In this document: in pieces, positions 53,153 through 61,913 of the stretch
How positions within the stretch are numbered: the stretch's first letter is position 1
How the letters are laid out: each line of letters starts with the position of its first letter
Source: Kineosporia rhizophila
GTDB taxonomy: Bacteria; Actinomycetota; Actinomycetes; Actinomycetales; Kineosporiaceae
Assembly: GCF_021277265.1 (NCBI RefSeq)
Contig: NZ_JAJSOH010000003.1
Location: forward strand, 331,520 to 395,519
Direction of reading: 5' to 3'
DNA: 64,000 bases
Notes under the pieces: model-generated
What the model saw: the letters and a program-made list of their open reading frames with translations, nothing else
What the model was told of the DNA's origin: nothing
The model's database searches: none
Program-made: the position numbers and the translations under genes

Positions 53153-54015
53153 CCCTTGTGCAGGGCCCGGTAACTGGTCGGGGTCTCGCCGTGCAGCTTG
53201 TGGAACTGCCGGGAGAAGTACAGCGGATCGTGGTAGCCCACGGCCCGGGCCACCTCTCCGATCGGCATGGTCGTGGTGTCCAGCAGGGCCCGGGCCCGGG
53301 CCATCCGCAGGCTCAGGTGGTAGGCGGTGACCCCGCCGCCGGTCGCCTGCCGGAACAGGGCGCTCAGGTGGGAGGAGGAAAGACCCACCAGGGCGGCCAG
53401 TTCCGGCACGGCGATCGTGGAGTCGGTGCGCTCCTCGAGATAGCGGATCGCCCGCTGCAGAGGTGTGCCGTTCTCGGGCAGGGCCCGGTCGACGATGAGC
53501 TGCGTCAGCAGGTGCCAGGCCACACCGCTGGCCGCGGTCAGGTGGCTGGGCGTCTGGCCGCGCTCCAGGATGGAGACGATCTCGTCCAGCAGGGCGGTGG
53601 CGCGGTCCAGGGAGCGCAGCACGATCTTCGCCACCGCCCCCTGGGCATCCAGTAGGTCGGGTACCTCGCGCACCTCCGACCCACGCAAGTGGCACCACCA
53701 AATCGTCCATGGATGGCGTTCTGACGAGCCGTACTCGTGGGCCATGTGGGTGGGAATGACAACGCAGGTGGACGGGGTGACGTCGATCCGCTGATCGCCG
53801 GCGCTCACCCAGCCCGCACCTTGGATACACAACATCAGGATCATCTCGGGCGTCCCAACGGGACGATTCCGCAGGTGATCCTTCGCTTTTGGGAAGTACC
53901 CGGCGTCGGTGACCACCAGACGCCGGGTGAGCGGGCTGTGCAGGGCGGCCTCCACCAAGGGGCGCGGCACCACGCACAGGCGCTGATTCTCGAAACCGTC
54001 GCGCCGCGCCACCAT
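53149..54015 (-). CDS. AraC family regulator of the galactoside locus
   Basis: A 288-residue regulator: N-terminal cupin sensor (ILMLCIQGAGWVSAGDQRIDVTPSTCVVIPTHMAHEYGSS, about 58-97) and a C-terminal double helix-turn-helix (TIAVPELAALVGLSSSHLSALFRQATGGG and PIGEVARAVGYHDPLYFSRQFHKLHGETP). The class controls sugar catabolism. It lies between the transporter genes (convergent) and the DUF5107-enzyme run (divergent, 84 bases apart), so it may activate both. ATG at 54015 with GAGG eight bases upstream; no CDS extends further into the enzyme gene opposite. Confidence 0.91.
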   Translation of the reverse strand: MVARRDGFENQRLCVVPRPLVEAALHSPLTRRLVVTDAGYFPKAKDHLRNRPVGTPEMILMLCIQGAGWVSAGDQRIDVTPSTCVVIPTHMAHEYGSSERHPWTIWWCHLRGSEVREVPDLLDAQGAVAKIVLRSLDRATALLDEIVSILERGQTPSHLTAASGVAWHLLTQLIVDRALPENGTPLQRAIRYLEERTDSTIAVPELAALVGLSSSHLSALFRQATGGGVTAYHLSLRMARARALLDTTTMPIGEVARAVGYHDPLYFSRQFHKLHGETPTSYRALHKG

Positions 54016-54099
54016 GTGCCCAACCTCGCCGTCGTATCGTCCATGTAGACCGTTGCTGGAACCATATCCGGCAGGGGCGCAAGTGCCTAGCGTGTCGGT

Positions 54100-57000
54100 A
54101 TGACCGGCCGACCTTCTCGCATCACCCTTCCCGCGGCCCCACCGGCGCAGCAGGACACGCTCGCCGCCGGTGGGGTGGCCTGCTGGCAGCAGGACGTGGA
54201 GATCCTGACCTACGAGCCGGGCGAGCCGGACGCGTTCCCGATGTTCTTCGACCGCCGGGTCTACCAGGGCTCGGACGGCGGCGTGTACCCGCTGCCCTTC
54301 ACCAGCCGCATCGACCCGCAGCCGCATCCCCGGGCCTGGCGGGCGGTGCACCTGGAGAACCGCTGGGTGCGGCTGATGCTGCTGCCCGAGCTGGGCGGGC
54401 GCATCCACATCGGCTACGACAAGACCCGAGACTACGACTTCTTCTACCGCAACAACGTGATCAAGCCTGCTCTGGTCGGCCTGGCCGGCCCCTGGATCTC
54501 CGGGGGTGTGGAGTTCAACTGGCCGCAGCACCACCGTCCCGGCACCTACCTGCCGGTCGAGACCAGCATCGAGCACCAGGACGACGGCAGCGTCATCGTC
54601 TGGCACAGCGACCTGGACCCCCTGCAGCGGATGCGCGCGACCCACGGGATCCGCCTGCGCCCGGACGCTTCCACCATCGAGGTGGTGGTGCGCCTGCTGA
54701 ACCGCACCGACCAGCCGCAGACCTTCCTGTGGTGGGCGAACGTGGCTGCGGCCGTGCACGAGGACTACCAGTCGTTCTTCCCCACCGACGTCCGCTACGT
54801 CGCCGACCACGCCCGCCGCGCGATCACCGCCTTCCCCCGCGCCGATCGTCCCTACTACGGGGTCGACTACCCGGCGTTGGCCTCGATGAACGAGGGCGCG
54901 GACGAGATCGACCGCTACAGCTACATTCCCGTGCCCACCTCGTACATGATCACCGACACCCAGGACGCATTCTTCGGGGGCTACGACCATCGCGCCGGCG
55001 CCGGTTTCGTGCACTGGGCCGACCGGGACATCTCGCCGGGCAAGAAGCAGTGGACGTGGGGCAACGGCCCGATCGGGCACGCCTGGGACCGTCAGCTGAC
55101 CGACGGCGACGGCCCCTACGTGGAGCTCATGGCGGGCGTCTTCACCGACAACCAGCCCGACTTCAGCTATCTCGCGCCGGGCGAGACCCGCCAGTTCAGC
55201 CAGTTCTGGTACCCGATCCAGGACGTCGGCGTGGTCCATCAGGCCACCGCCGAGGCGGCGATCAGTGTCGAGGTCGATGAAGGACGTGTGCGGCTGGGGA
55301 TTGCGGCGGCCCACCGGATCGAGGGGCGCGTGGAGGTCTCGTACGCGGGCCAGGTGCTCGAGCACCTCGACGTGGTCCTGGAGCCGGGTTCGCCCTACGT
55401 GGGTCAGCTGAGTGTCTCCGGCTGCCGCCACCGCGACGAGCTCGTCGTGCGTCTGCTGAGCGGAGAGCGGGAGGTCGTGGCCTGGCAGGCCCACCCCGAG
55501 GCCCCGCAACCGTGGTCGGCCACCGCTCCGGCGCCGGCCGCGCAGCTGGACTCGATCGACGAACTGCTGCTGACCGCCCAGCACCTGGTGCAGTACCGGC
55601 ACCCCACACGGGCCGCGCGTCCTTACCTGAACCGAGCGCTGGAACTGGACCCGGAGGACTCGCGCGCCCACCTCGCCCTGGCCGAGATGGACTACCGGCA
55701 GGGCCGGTACGCCCAGGCCCTGATCCACGTCGACGCCGCCGCCGGGCGGATACTGCGGCGCAACCTGAACCCGGCCACCGGGCAACTGCCCTACCTTCGC
55801 GGGCTCATCCTCGAACGCCTCGAACGTCATGACGAGGCCGCCCAGGCCTTCGCCAAATCGGCCTGGGACGGCGCCTACACCCTGCCCGGGCACCTCGGCG
55901 CCGCCCGCGCGATGCTCCGCTCGGGCAACGTCGAGGCCGCGGCGGCCCATGCCGACGCGGCGCAAGACAGCGACCCGCGCAACCCCATGGCCCAGGCCCT
56001 AACGGTGCTGTGCCGGCACCGCGCCGGTACTCCCGGGCAGGCCGACGAGCTACTGGCCGAGGCCAGGCGCGCCGACCCGCTGGACCCGTTCCTGGCTGCT
56101 CTGGACGCAACACTGGACGTGGCCGATCCGCGCACCTACCTGACCGTGGCGCAGGACCTGGCCCGGCTGGGGGAGGACGAACGGGCCCTGCACTGGGCCA
56201 CCCGCGCCGCCGCGAGCGGCCCGGGGCCCTTCGGCAACCCGGTGCCGGTGGCCCACTACCTGCGGGCCATCCTGTTCGAGCGGCTCGCCCAGCCGGAGCA
56301 GGCAGCCGGAGCCCGCCGGGCGGCCGCCCAGGCCGACCGGTCCCTGGCCTTCCCGGCCGGCCTAGACGACCTGGACGTCCTGCAGGCGAGCCTCCCCGGC
56401 GACGCGGTCGCCCTGGGACTTCTGGGCACGTGGCTCCTGGGGGCCCGCCGCGGCGAGGACGCCGTGCCCGTACTGGAGCAGGCCGTCCAGCACGGGTCCA
56501 CCGACGTGGTGGTCCTGCGCAACGCCGCCGTGGCCGTGGCCAACGTCCACGGCGACCTGGAGCAGGCCGAGCACTACCTGGCCCGGGCGCTGGCCGAGGC
56601 CGGCCCGCTCCCGCAGCTGGTCTACGAGCGCGACCAGCTGGCCCGTCTGCGCCAGGTCCCCAGCGGTCGGCGCCTGCAGGTGCTGCAGGAAAGCGGCGCG
56701 GACCTGTTCGCCCGCGACGACCTGGCCATTGCCTACATCGGTCTGCTCCTGGAGGAGAACCGGGTGCAGGAGGCCTGGCAGATCCTCACCACCCGCACCT
56801 TCCAGCCTTTCGAGGGCGGCGAGGGACAGGTGATCGCGGCGTACGACCGGGCCTGCCTGGCGCTGGCGGCCACGCTGGACCCGGCCGATGCAGCCGCCCT
56901 GCTCGACCAGGAGCTGCCCGAGAACCTGGGGGAGGGACGCCACCCGGCCCATCCACTGGCCCAGCGTCTGGTGGTGGCCGGAGACGCGCACCAGGCGGCC

Positions 57001-57342
57001 GGACACGACGCCCTGGCGCGAGAGCGCTGGCAGGCCGCCGCCGAGGCCGGGGGAGCACTGGCGGTGGCCCCGCGCCCGGCCCGGGAGGACGACTACTGGA
57101 TCGGCGTGGCGCACTGCCGGCTGGGTCGCGCCGACCTGGCCGGGCAGGTCTGGTCGTCGCTGGAGGCCACGGCCGCCGACCTGGAGGCAGCCGCGGCCGA
57201 GCCGGACTACTTCGCCACGTCGCTGCCGGAGCTGCTGCTGTTCGACGTGGACGACGTGCCCGGGCGCCAGCGCCAGGTGAGCGCGTTGCGGGAGGCGGCG
57301 AGCCGGGGCAGGACCCTCACCCAGGAGGCGGTCAGCCCGTGA
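54100..57342 (+). CDS. DUF5107 and tetratricopeptide-repeat protein
   Basis: A 1080-residue cytoplasmic protein with no signal peptide. Residues about 1-430 form a DUF5107-type domain, a galactose-mutarotase-like beta-sandwich (NRWVRLMLLPELGGRIHIGYDKTRDYDFFYRNNVIKPALVGLAGPWISGGVEFNWPQHHRP). Residues about 480-1080 are tetratricopeptide-like helical repeats (ARPYLNRALELDPEDSRAHLALAEMDYRQGRYAQAL). The role is unknown; the fold and the neighbours suggest sugar handling, perhaps a scaffold or an unusual glycosidase. First gene of a run of four overlapping or abutting genes. ATG at 54100. Confidence 0.86.
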   Translation: MTGRPSRITLPAAPPAQQDTLAAGGVACWQQDVEILTYEPGEPDAFPMFFDRRVYQGSDGGVYPLPFTSRIDPQPHPRAWRAVHLENRWVRLMLLPELGGRIHIGYDKTRDYDFFYRNNVIKPALVGLAGPWISGGVEFNWPQHHRPGTYLPVETSIEHQDDGSVIVWHSDLDPLQRMRATHGIRLRPDASTIEVVVRLLNRTDQPQTFLWWANVAAAVHEDYQSFFPTDVRYVADHARRAITAFPRADRPYYGVDYPALASMNEGADEIDRYSYIPVPTSYMITDTQDAFFGGYDHRAGAGFVHWADRDISPGKKQWTWGNGPIGHAWDRQLTDGDGPYVELMAGVFTDNQPDFSYLAPGETRQFSQFWYPIQDVGVVHQATAEAAISVEVDEGRVRLGIAAAHRIEGRVEVSYAGQVLEHLDVVLEPGSPYVGQLSVSGCRHRDELVVRLLSGEREVVAWQAHPEAPQPWSATAPAPAAQLDSIDELLLTAQHLVQYRHPTRAARPYLNRALELDPEDSRAHLALAEMDYRQGRYAQALIHVDAAAGRILRRNLNPATGQLPYLRGLILERLERHDEAAQAFAKSAWDGAYTLPGHLGAARAMLRSGNVEAAAAHADAAQDSDPRNPMAQALTVLCRHRAGTPGQADELLAEARRADPLDPFLAALDATLDVADPRTYLTVAQDLARLGEDERALHWATRAAASGPGPFGNPVPVAHYLRAILFERLAQPEQAAGARRAAAQADRSLAFPAGLDDLDVLQASLPGDAVALGLLGTWLLGARRGEDAVPVLEQAVQHGSTDVVVLRNAAVAVANVHGDLEQAEHYLARALAEAGPLPQLVYERDQLARLRQVPSGRRLQVLQESGADLFARDDLAIAYIGLLLEENRVQEAWQILTTRTFQPFEGGEGQVIAAYDRACLALAATLDPADAAALLDQELPENLGEGRHPAHPLAQRLVVAGDAHQAAGHDALARERWQAAAEAGGALAVAPRPAREDDYWIGVAHCRLGRADLAGQVWSSLEATAADLEAAAAEPDYFATSLPELLLFDVDDVPGRQRQVSALREAASRGRTLTQEAVSP

Positions 57343-58568
57343 TCCCCGAGCACCTGCCGCCGAAACTGACGATCTGCCTGTGGGACTTCTCCTGGTACAC
57401 CCTGGCCGGTCCCGGCGAGCCGTACGAGGACCTGGACGTGGCCCTGGAGCAGACGGTGGCCCGGGGGTACAACACGGTGCGGATCTGCGCTGCCCCCATG
57501 CTCCTGTTCGGCGAGCTCGGACTGGACGACCTGGCCGAGAGCCTGCCCATCGAGGGGATGGGTGGCCACTACGGGCAGCGCACTCGCTGGTACGCCGTTC
57601 CCGGCGGCTACCAGACGCCGCTGAGGGCCCGGTTCTTCGAGCTTCTGGAGAAGTGCCGGCGCCGGGGGGTGAGCGTGATCCTTTCCAGCTGGGAGTACCA
57701 GCAGTCACCCGCCTTCGCCGGCGACCCCCGCTGGCACCGGGCGCTGCAGGCGATCCCGCACCGCCAGCGCCTGGACGAGCTGGCCGCGGCCCTGGGCCGG
57801 ATGCTGAACGCGATCCGTGAGGCAGGTCTGGAGCAGGTCGTCGCCCTGGTGGAACTGCACAACGAGGTCGACTTCTCCCACGTGCCGAACGAGCGGGACA
57901 GCATCACCCGCGCGGTGGCGCACCTGCAGCAGGAGCATCCGGCGCAGCTGGTCACCGTCAGCTGGGGCAAGCCGCCGCACCTGGCGATGCACACCGTGCC
58001 GGACGGGCTGGGCGCCGGGCAGTTCCACGTCTACTCCTACGGTGTGCTGGATGCGCTGCAGGAGCAGATCGACATCCGGGCCACCGGCACCGACGCGTAC
58101 CCGAACGCGGCTCTGCGCGCGCTGCAGCGGCCCGCCAGCCCGAGTTTCCAGCAGTACGGCCGCCCGGCCGCCTGGAAGCTGGAGGCGACGGTGGTCACCG
58201 ACCAGATGCTCTACGGCTACGACACCATCGACGCGGTGCGCTGGGACGCCTGGCTCTATCAGAACTACGGCCGCTTCCACGAGGTGATGCGCCGCGAGAT
58301 CGCCTCCCGGGTGACGGCGATCGCCGCCTGGGGGCGCTGGAAGGATGTCCCGGTGCTGGTCGGGGAGGGGTGGATCGGCTACACCCCGCTGGAGGGCACC
58401 TTCGAGGAGGGCCCGATCGGCAAGGCACTGGCCGAGCACGGTGTGCGCACCGCGGCCGAGCAGGGGCTGTGGGGCGTGCTCGCCTGCTCGAACGCGGCCC
58501 CGCACCATCCGATGTGGCAGGACGCCGCATGGCAGATCGAGATCAACGAGGAGTTCCGCAGTGCCTGA
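57339..58568 (+). CDS. Cellulase-like TIM-barrel glycosidase
   Basis: A 409-residue protein of the clan A TIM-barrel type (cellulase-like family). The acid/base candidate is Glu176 in VALVELHNEVDFSH (Asn-Glu pair as in GH5/GH35 enzymes), and the nucleophile candidate is Glu343 in VPVLVGEGWIGY. No signal peptide, so it acts inside the cell on imported oligosaccharides. GTG at 57339 overlaps the previous stop by GTGA, with AGGAGG ten bases upstream. It overlaps the GH35-type gene by eight bases. Confidence 0.8.
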   Translation: MIPEHLPPKLTICLWDFSWYTLAGPGEPYEDLDVALEQTVARGYNTVRICAAPMLLFGELGLDDLAESLPIEGMGGHYGQRTRWYAVPGGYQTPLRARFFELLEKCRRRGVSVILSSWEYQQSPAFAGDPRWHRALQAIPHRQRLDELAAALGRMLNAIREAGLEQVVALVELHNEVDFSHVPNERDSITRAVAHLQQEHPAQLVTVSWGKPPHLAMHTVPDGLGAGQFHVYSYGVLDALQEQIDIRATGTDAYPNAALRALQRPASPSFQQYGRPAAWKLEATVVTDQMLYGYDTIDAVRWDAWLYQNYGRFHEVMRREIASRVTAIAAWGRWKDVPVLVGEGWIGYTPLEGTFEEGPIGKALAEHGVRTAAEQGLWGVLACSNAAPHHPMWQDAAWQIEINEEFRSA

Positions 58569-60804
58569 ACTGAGCATCCGCTTCCGCGACTGGGAGGAGC
58601 CGGCCGGACGGCTGCCGATGGGGGACGCGGGTGCGCACCACCGGGTGGGCCTGACCTCCCGGCACCTGCTCAGGGACGGACGCCCGTGGATCCCGGTCTC
58701 GGGGGAGATCCACTACTCGCGGGTGCCCCGCGAACGCTGGCGTGAGCGTCTTGTGCTGATGCGCTCGGGCGGGATCGACGTCGTCTCCACGTACCTGATC
58801 TGGATCCACCACGAGCCGGTGCAGGGCCAGGCCCGTTTCGACGGCGACCTGGACGTGGCCGAGTTCGTGCGGTTGTGCGCGGAACTGGACCTGCACGTGG
58901 TGCTGCGGCTCGGGCCCTGGGTGCACGGTGAGACGCGCAACGGCGGCTTCCCCGACTGGGTGCAGCAGGCGCCGGTCCGCCACCGCACGGACGACCCGGG
59001 GTACCTGGAGCTGGTGAGCGCCTGGTTCCAGCGGCTGGGCAAGGAGCTCGCCGGGCTGTGCGGGCCCGACAGCCCGGTCATCGGCCTGCAGCTGGAGAAC
59101 GAGCTGTACACCGAACCCGGTCACCTGCTCACCCTCAAGCGCCTGGCCCGCGAGGCGGGGCTGAGCGCCCCGATCTGGACGGCGACCGCCTGGGGCGGCG
59201 CGGATCTGCCCGCGCACGAGGTGTTCCCGTTGTGGGCCGGGTACGGCGACGGGTTCTGGGTGGACGCGGCCGACGGCTGGGCGCCGAACTTCCGCGCCCA
59301 CTTCTTTTTCTCGCACGAGTGGGACGACCCGGGCGTCGGGGCGGACGTGCGTGACCTGCAGGCGCTGGAGCAGACGTCCACCGCCTCCGAACCGGGCGTC
59401 TCCGGTTTCCCGCCCGCTACGTGCGAACTGGGCGGCGGGATGGCCAGCACCTACCACCGGCGGATCGTTCCGGCAGCGGAGGACATCGCGGCCGTCGCCA
59501 ACGCCAAGCTCGGCAGCGGGTCGATGTGGCAGGGCTACTACATGTACGCCGGTGGCCTGAATCCGGCCGGGATCGGCCCGGTTCAGGAGTCGCACGCCAC
59601 CGGCTACCCGAACGACCTGCCCGTCAGCGACTACGACTTCCACGCCGCGATCGGCGCGGCCGGCCTGCCTTCTCGCGCGCATGCGGCGCTACGCCGCCAG
59701 CACGCTTTCCTGCAGGCCTTCGGCAGCGACCTGGCCGACATGCCCTCGGTGCTGCCCGAGCAGCAACCGCACGGGCTGGGTGACGTTCAGACCCTGCGCT
59801 GGGCGCTGCGCTCGGACGGCCGTTCGGGCTTCGTCTTCATCAACTGGCACCAGCCGCACGTCCCTCTCCCGACCCGCCGCAACGTCCACCTGAGCGCCGA
59901 ACTGGCGGAAAACGTCATCAATCTGGGGCCCTTCGACGTACCGCCCGCAACGATCGCCCGCTGGCCCATCGGTCTGTCGCTCAACGGAATCCAGCTGCGC
60001 TCGGCGACCGCATCGGCGCTGACCGCCCTGACCGACGGCACGCTGGTCCTGGTGGCAGAGGCCGGGATCGACGTGGTCGTCGACGCCGACGCCGAGCAGA
60101 GCGCCGAGGGGGACGTCCTGCGCCTGACGGCCCAAGACCGTTCTGCCACGGTCATCGTCATCGCGGCCGCGGACGCCGACCGCGTCTGGGTCCTCGACGA
60201 TCGTCTCGTCGTGCTCAGCGAGCACCCCGTATGGTGCGACGGCGGGCGCATTTTCGTCGAGGCGGACCGCGCACCACGGCTGGAGATTTTGAGGGCCGAC
60301 GGCCGTCGGGTGCCCGCTCTGAGCGCCCTGGCTGAGGCAGAACGCGCCCGTGCGGTCCAGGTGAGCCAGACCCGGGAGTTCGGGCCGCCGCTGGCTTCCT
60401 ACGGTTCGTTCGGCGGCCGCGCCTCCGCACCGTCCCCTGAGTCCATTGCGCAGCAAGCGGGCGTTTTCGAGCTTGAAGACGTCGGTGAGCCCGTAGCGGG
60501 AACGCGGCGCCTTCTGGAGATTGAGTGGGCGGGCGACGTGGCCCAGTTGTGCGTCGACGACGAAGTGGTGGCCGACCGCTTCTGGGATGGCACCCCCTGG
60601 ACCGTGGACCTGGACACGGTTCCCGGAGCCTCGGGCGCGCAAGTCTCGCTGCGTATCCTGGCCCTGCACCCGGAGGCCGACGTCTGGCTCGATGTCGCGG
60701 CGCTGGATCGCCGCCGGGCTGAGATCGAGCCGCTGGCCGCGCTGGACGCGGTGACCTTGTCCCGGCTCACGACCTGGTCGGCATCCCTCAGTGAGCTGGG
60801 GTGA
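58561..60804 (+). CDS. GH35-type beta-galactosidase
   Basis: A 747-residue cytoplasmic enzyme. The N-terminal TIM barrel (about 35-360) has the GH35 hallmarks DGRPWIPVSGEIHYSRVPRERWRERLVLMRSGGIDVVSTYLIWIHHEP, acid/base Glu181 in GLQLENELY and a likely nucleophile Glu289 in ATCELGGGM, where classical family members have SEF/SEFY. The C-terminal half is beta-rich (domains near 440-560 and 600-740). It should cleave terminal beta-galactosyl residues from imported galacto-oligosaccharides, giving galactose. GTG at 58561, GAGGAG nine bases upstream; overlaps both neighbours. Confidence 0.87.
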   Translation: MPELSIRFRDWEEPAGRLPMGDAGAHHRVGLTSRHLLRDGRPWIPVSGEIHYSRVPRERWRERLVLMRSGGIDVVSTYLIWIHHEPVQGQARFDGDLDVAEFVRLCAELDLHVVLRLGPWVHGETRNGGFPDWVQQAPVRHRTDDPGYLELVSAWFQRLGKELAGLCGPDSPVIGLQLENELYTEPGHLLTLKRLAREAGLSAPIWTATAWGGADLPAHEVFPLWAGYGDGFWVDAADGWAPNFRAHFFFSHEWDDPGVGADVRDLQALEQTSTASEPGVSGFPPATCELGGGMASTYHRRIVPAAEDIAAVANAKLGSGSMWQGYYMYAGGLNPAGIGPVQESHATGYPNDLPVSDYDFHAAIGAAGLPSRAHAALRRQHAFLQAFGSDLADMPSVLPEQQPHGLGDVQTLRWALRSDGRSGFVFINWHQPHVPLPTRRNVHLSAELAENVINLGPFDVPPATIARWPIGLSLNGIQLRSATASALTALTDGTLVLVAEAGIDVVVDADAEQSAEGDVLRLTAQDRSATVIVIAAADADRVWVLDDRLVVLSEHPVWCDGGRIFVEADRAPRLEILRADGRRVPALSALAEAERARAVQVSQTREFGPPLASYGSFGGRASAPSPESIAQQAGVFELEDVGEPVAGTRRLLEIEWAGDVAQLCVDDEVVADRFWDGTPWTVDLDTVPGASGAQVSLRILALHPEADVWLDVAALDRRRAEIEPLAALDAVTLSRLTTWSASLSELG

Positions 60805-61709
60805 GCATCGGGCTCGCTTCGGCGGACGGACGCGTCCGGGCTGCCGTCGACCTCGTCGGCGGCGGCCTGCAGGCGCTTTCGGTGGACGGGTGCGACATCG
60901 TGGAGGGCTACGACCAGGGTCCTCCGCCCCATGCAGCGGGTGCGGTCCTGTTCCCCTGGCCGAACCGGGTCCGCGACGGCCGGTGGACCCACCGGGGCGT
61001 CGAACGGCAGTTGGAGGTGTCCGAGCCGGGGCTGAACAACGCCAACCATGGGCTGGTCTGCGAGAACGTGTTCCGGGTCGCCGGCCAGGAACCGCAGGGC
61101 GTGTGCCTGAGCACGGACGTCGTTGCCAGCCAGGGCTATCCGTTCGACCTCACCCTCACGCTGACGTACGAGGTGCTGGCGGACGGGGTGCTGGTGCAGG
61201 CCTGCGTCGAGAATCACAGCCTGGAAACGGCTCCCTTGGGCCTGGGCTTCCACCCCTACCTGCGCATCGGTGACGTCCCGACGGCGGAGCTGATGCTGGA
61301 CGTCCGGGCCGGCTTCGTCCTCGATCTGGACGAACAACTGATCCCCGTGGGTCAGCATCCGGTGTCCGGCACGCCAGAGAGCCCGGCGGGCATGCCGCTG
61401 GCCGGGGCACGGCTCAATCACTGCTACGGCGGGCTCACCCCCGGCGCCAGCCATCGCCTGAAAGCTCCTGACGGCCGGCAGGTGGAACTACGCACCGACT
61501 CCCGGTTCGGCTGGGTCCAGATCTACACGTGCCCCAACTTCCCGCGCGGCATGGACACCGTGACGGCGGTGGCCGTCGAGCCCATGACCGCACCGCCCGA
61601 CGCACTTCGCTCGGGCCGCGACCTGGCGTGGGTCGAGCCCGGGCACAGCTGGTCGGCGGGCTGGTCCCTGCACTTGAATCACTGGCTGGGGCGGCCGGAG
61701 TCGGACTGA
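60801..61709 (+). CDS. Aldose 1-epimerase (galactose mutarotase family)
   Basis: A 302-residue mutarotase. Catalytic His83 (NANHGLV), His151 (GFHPYLR) and Glu260 (VAVEPMT) are all present. It interconverts alpha and beta anomers of galactose or glucose, as needed after GH35 cleavage. GTG at 60801 overlaps the beta-galactosidase stop by GTGA. Confidence 0.93.
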   Translation: MSIGLASADGRVRAAVDLVGGGLQALSVDGCDIVEGYDQGPPPHAAGAVLFPWPNRVRDGRWTHRGVERQLEVSEPGLNNANHGLVCENVFRVAGQEPQGVCLSTDVVASQGYPFDLTLTLTYEVLADGVLVQACVENHSLETAPLGLGFHPYLRIGDVPTAELMLDVRAGFVLDLDEQLIPVGQHPVSGTPESPAGMPLAGARLNHCYGGLTPGASHRLKAPDGRQVELRTDSRFGWVQIYTCPNFPRGMDTVTAVAVEPMTAPPDALRSGRDLAWVEPGHSWSAGWSLHLNHWLGRPESD

Positions 61710-61714
61710 CGAAG

Positions 61715-61870
61715 GTGAACATCTGCACCGATCTGGACGGCCCCGCCGAGCAGGGCCACTCCGGCGAGTGGGCCAGCACCACCGATGTCTTTGCAGACAT
61801 GGAGCACGAGGGCGTCGGCGTGATGGCGTTCAACGAAGTCCCACGCCTGATGGATGGCCGCAACCAATGA
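61715..61870 (+). CDS. Small ORF, possibly a remnant
   Basis: 51 codons starting five bases after the mutarotase stop, GTG with a weak GAAG before it. The C-terminal part (TTDVFADMEHEGVGVMAFNEVPRLMDGRNQ) has real codon bias and looks like the end of a larger conserved protein, so the ORF could be the 3' remnant of a lost gene or a genuine short member of the operon. No family is recognised. Confidence 0.4.
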   Translation: MNICTDLDGPAEQGHSGEWASTTDVFADMEHEGVGVMAFNEVPRLMDGRNQ

Positions 61871-61913
61871 GCCACGGCGGGGCGCCGGCCAGTGCCGACA
61901 CCCCGCCGGGGGC

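Noticed and set aside
54016..55965. Upstream extension of the AraC gene to a 938-codon frame
   Set aside because: The added 650 codons are antisense to the DUF5107 gene and have no domain; the AraC family length and a good ribosome site support the start at 54015.
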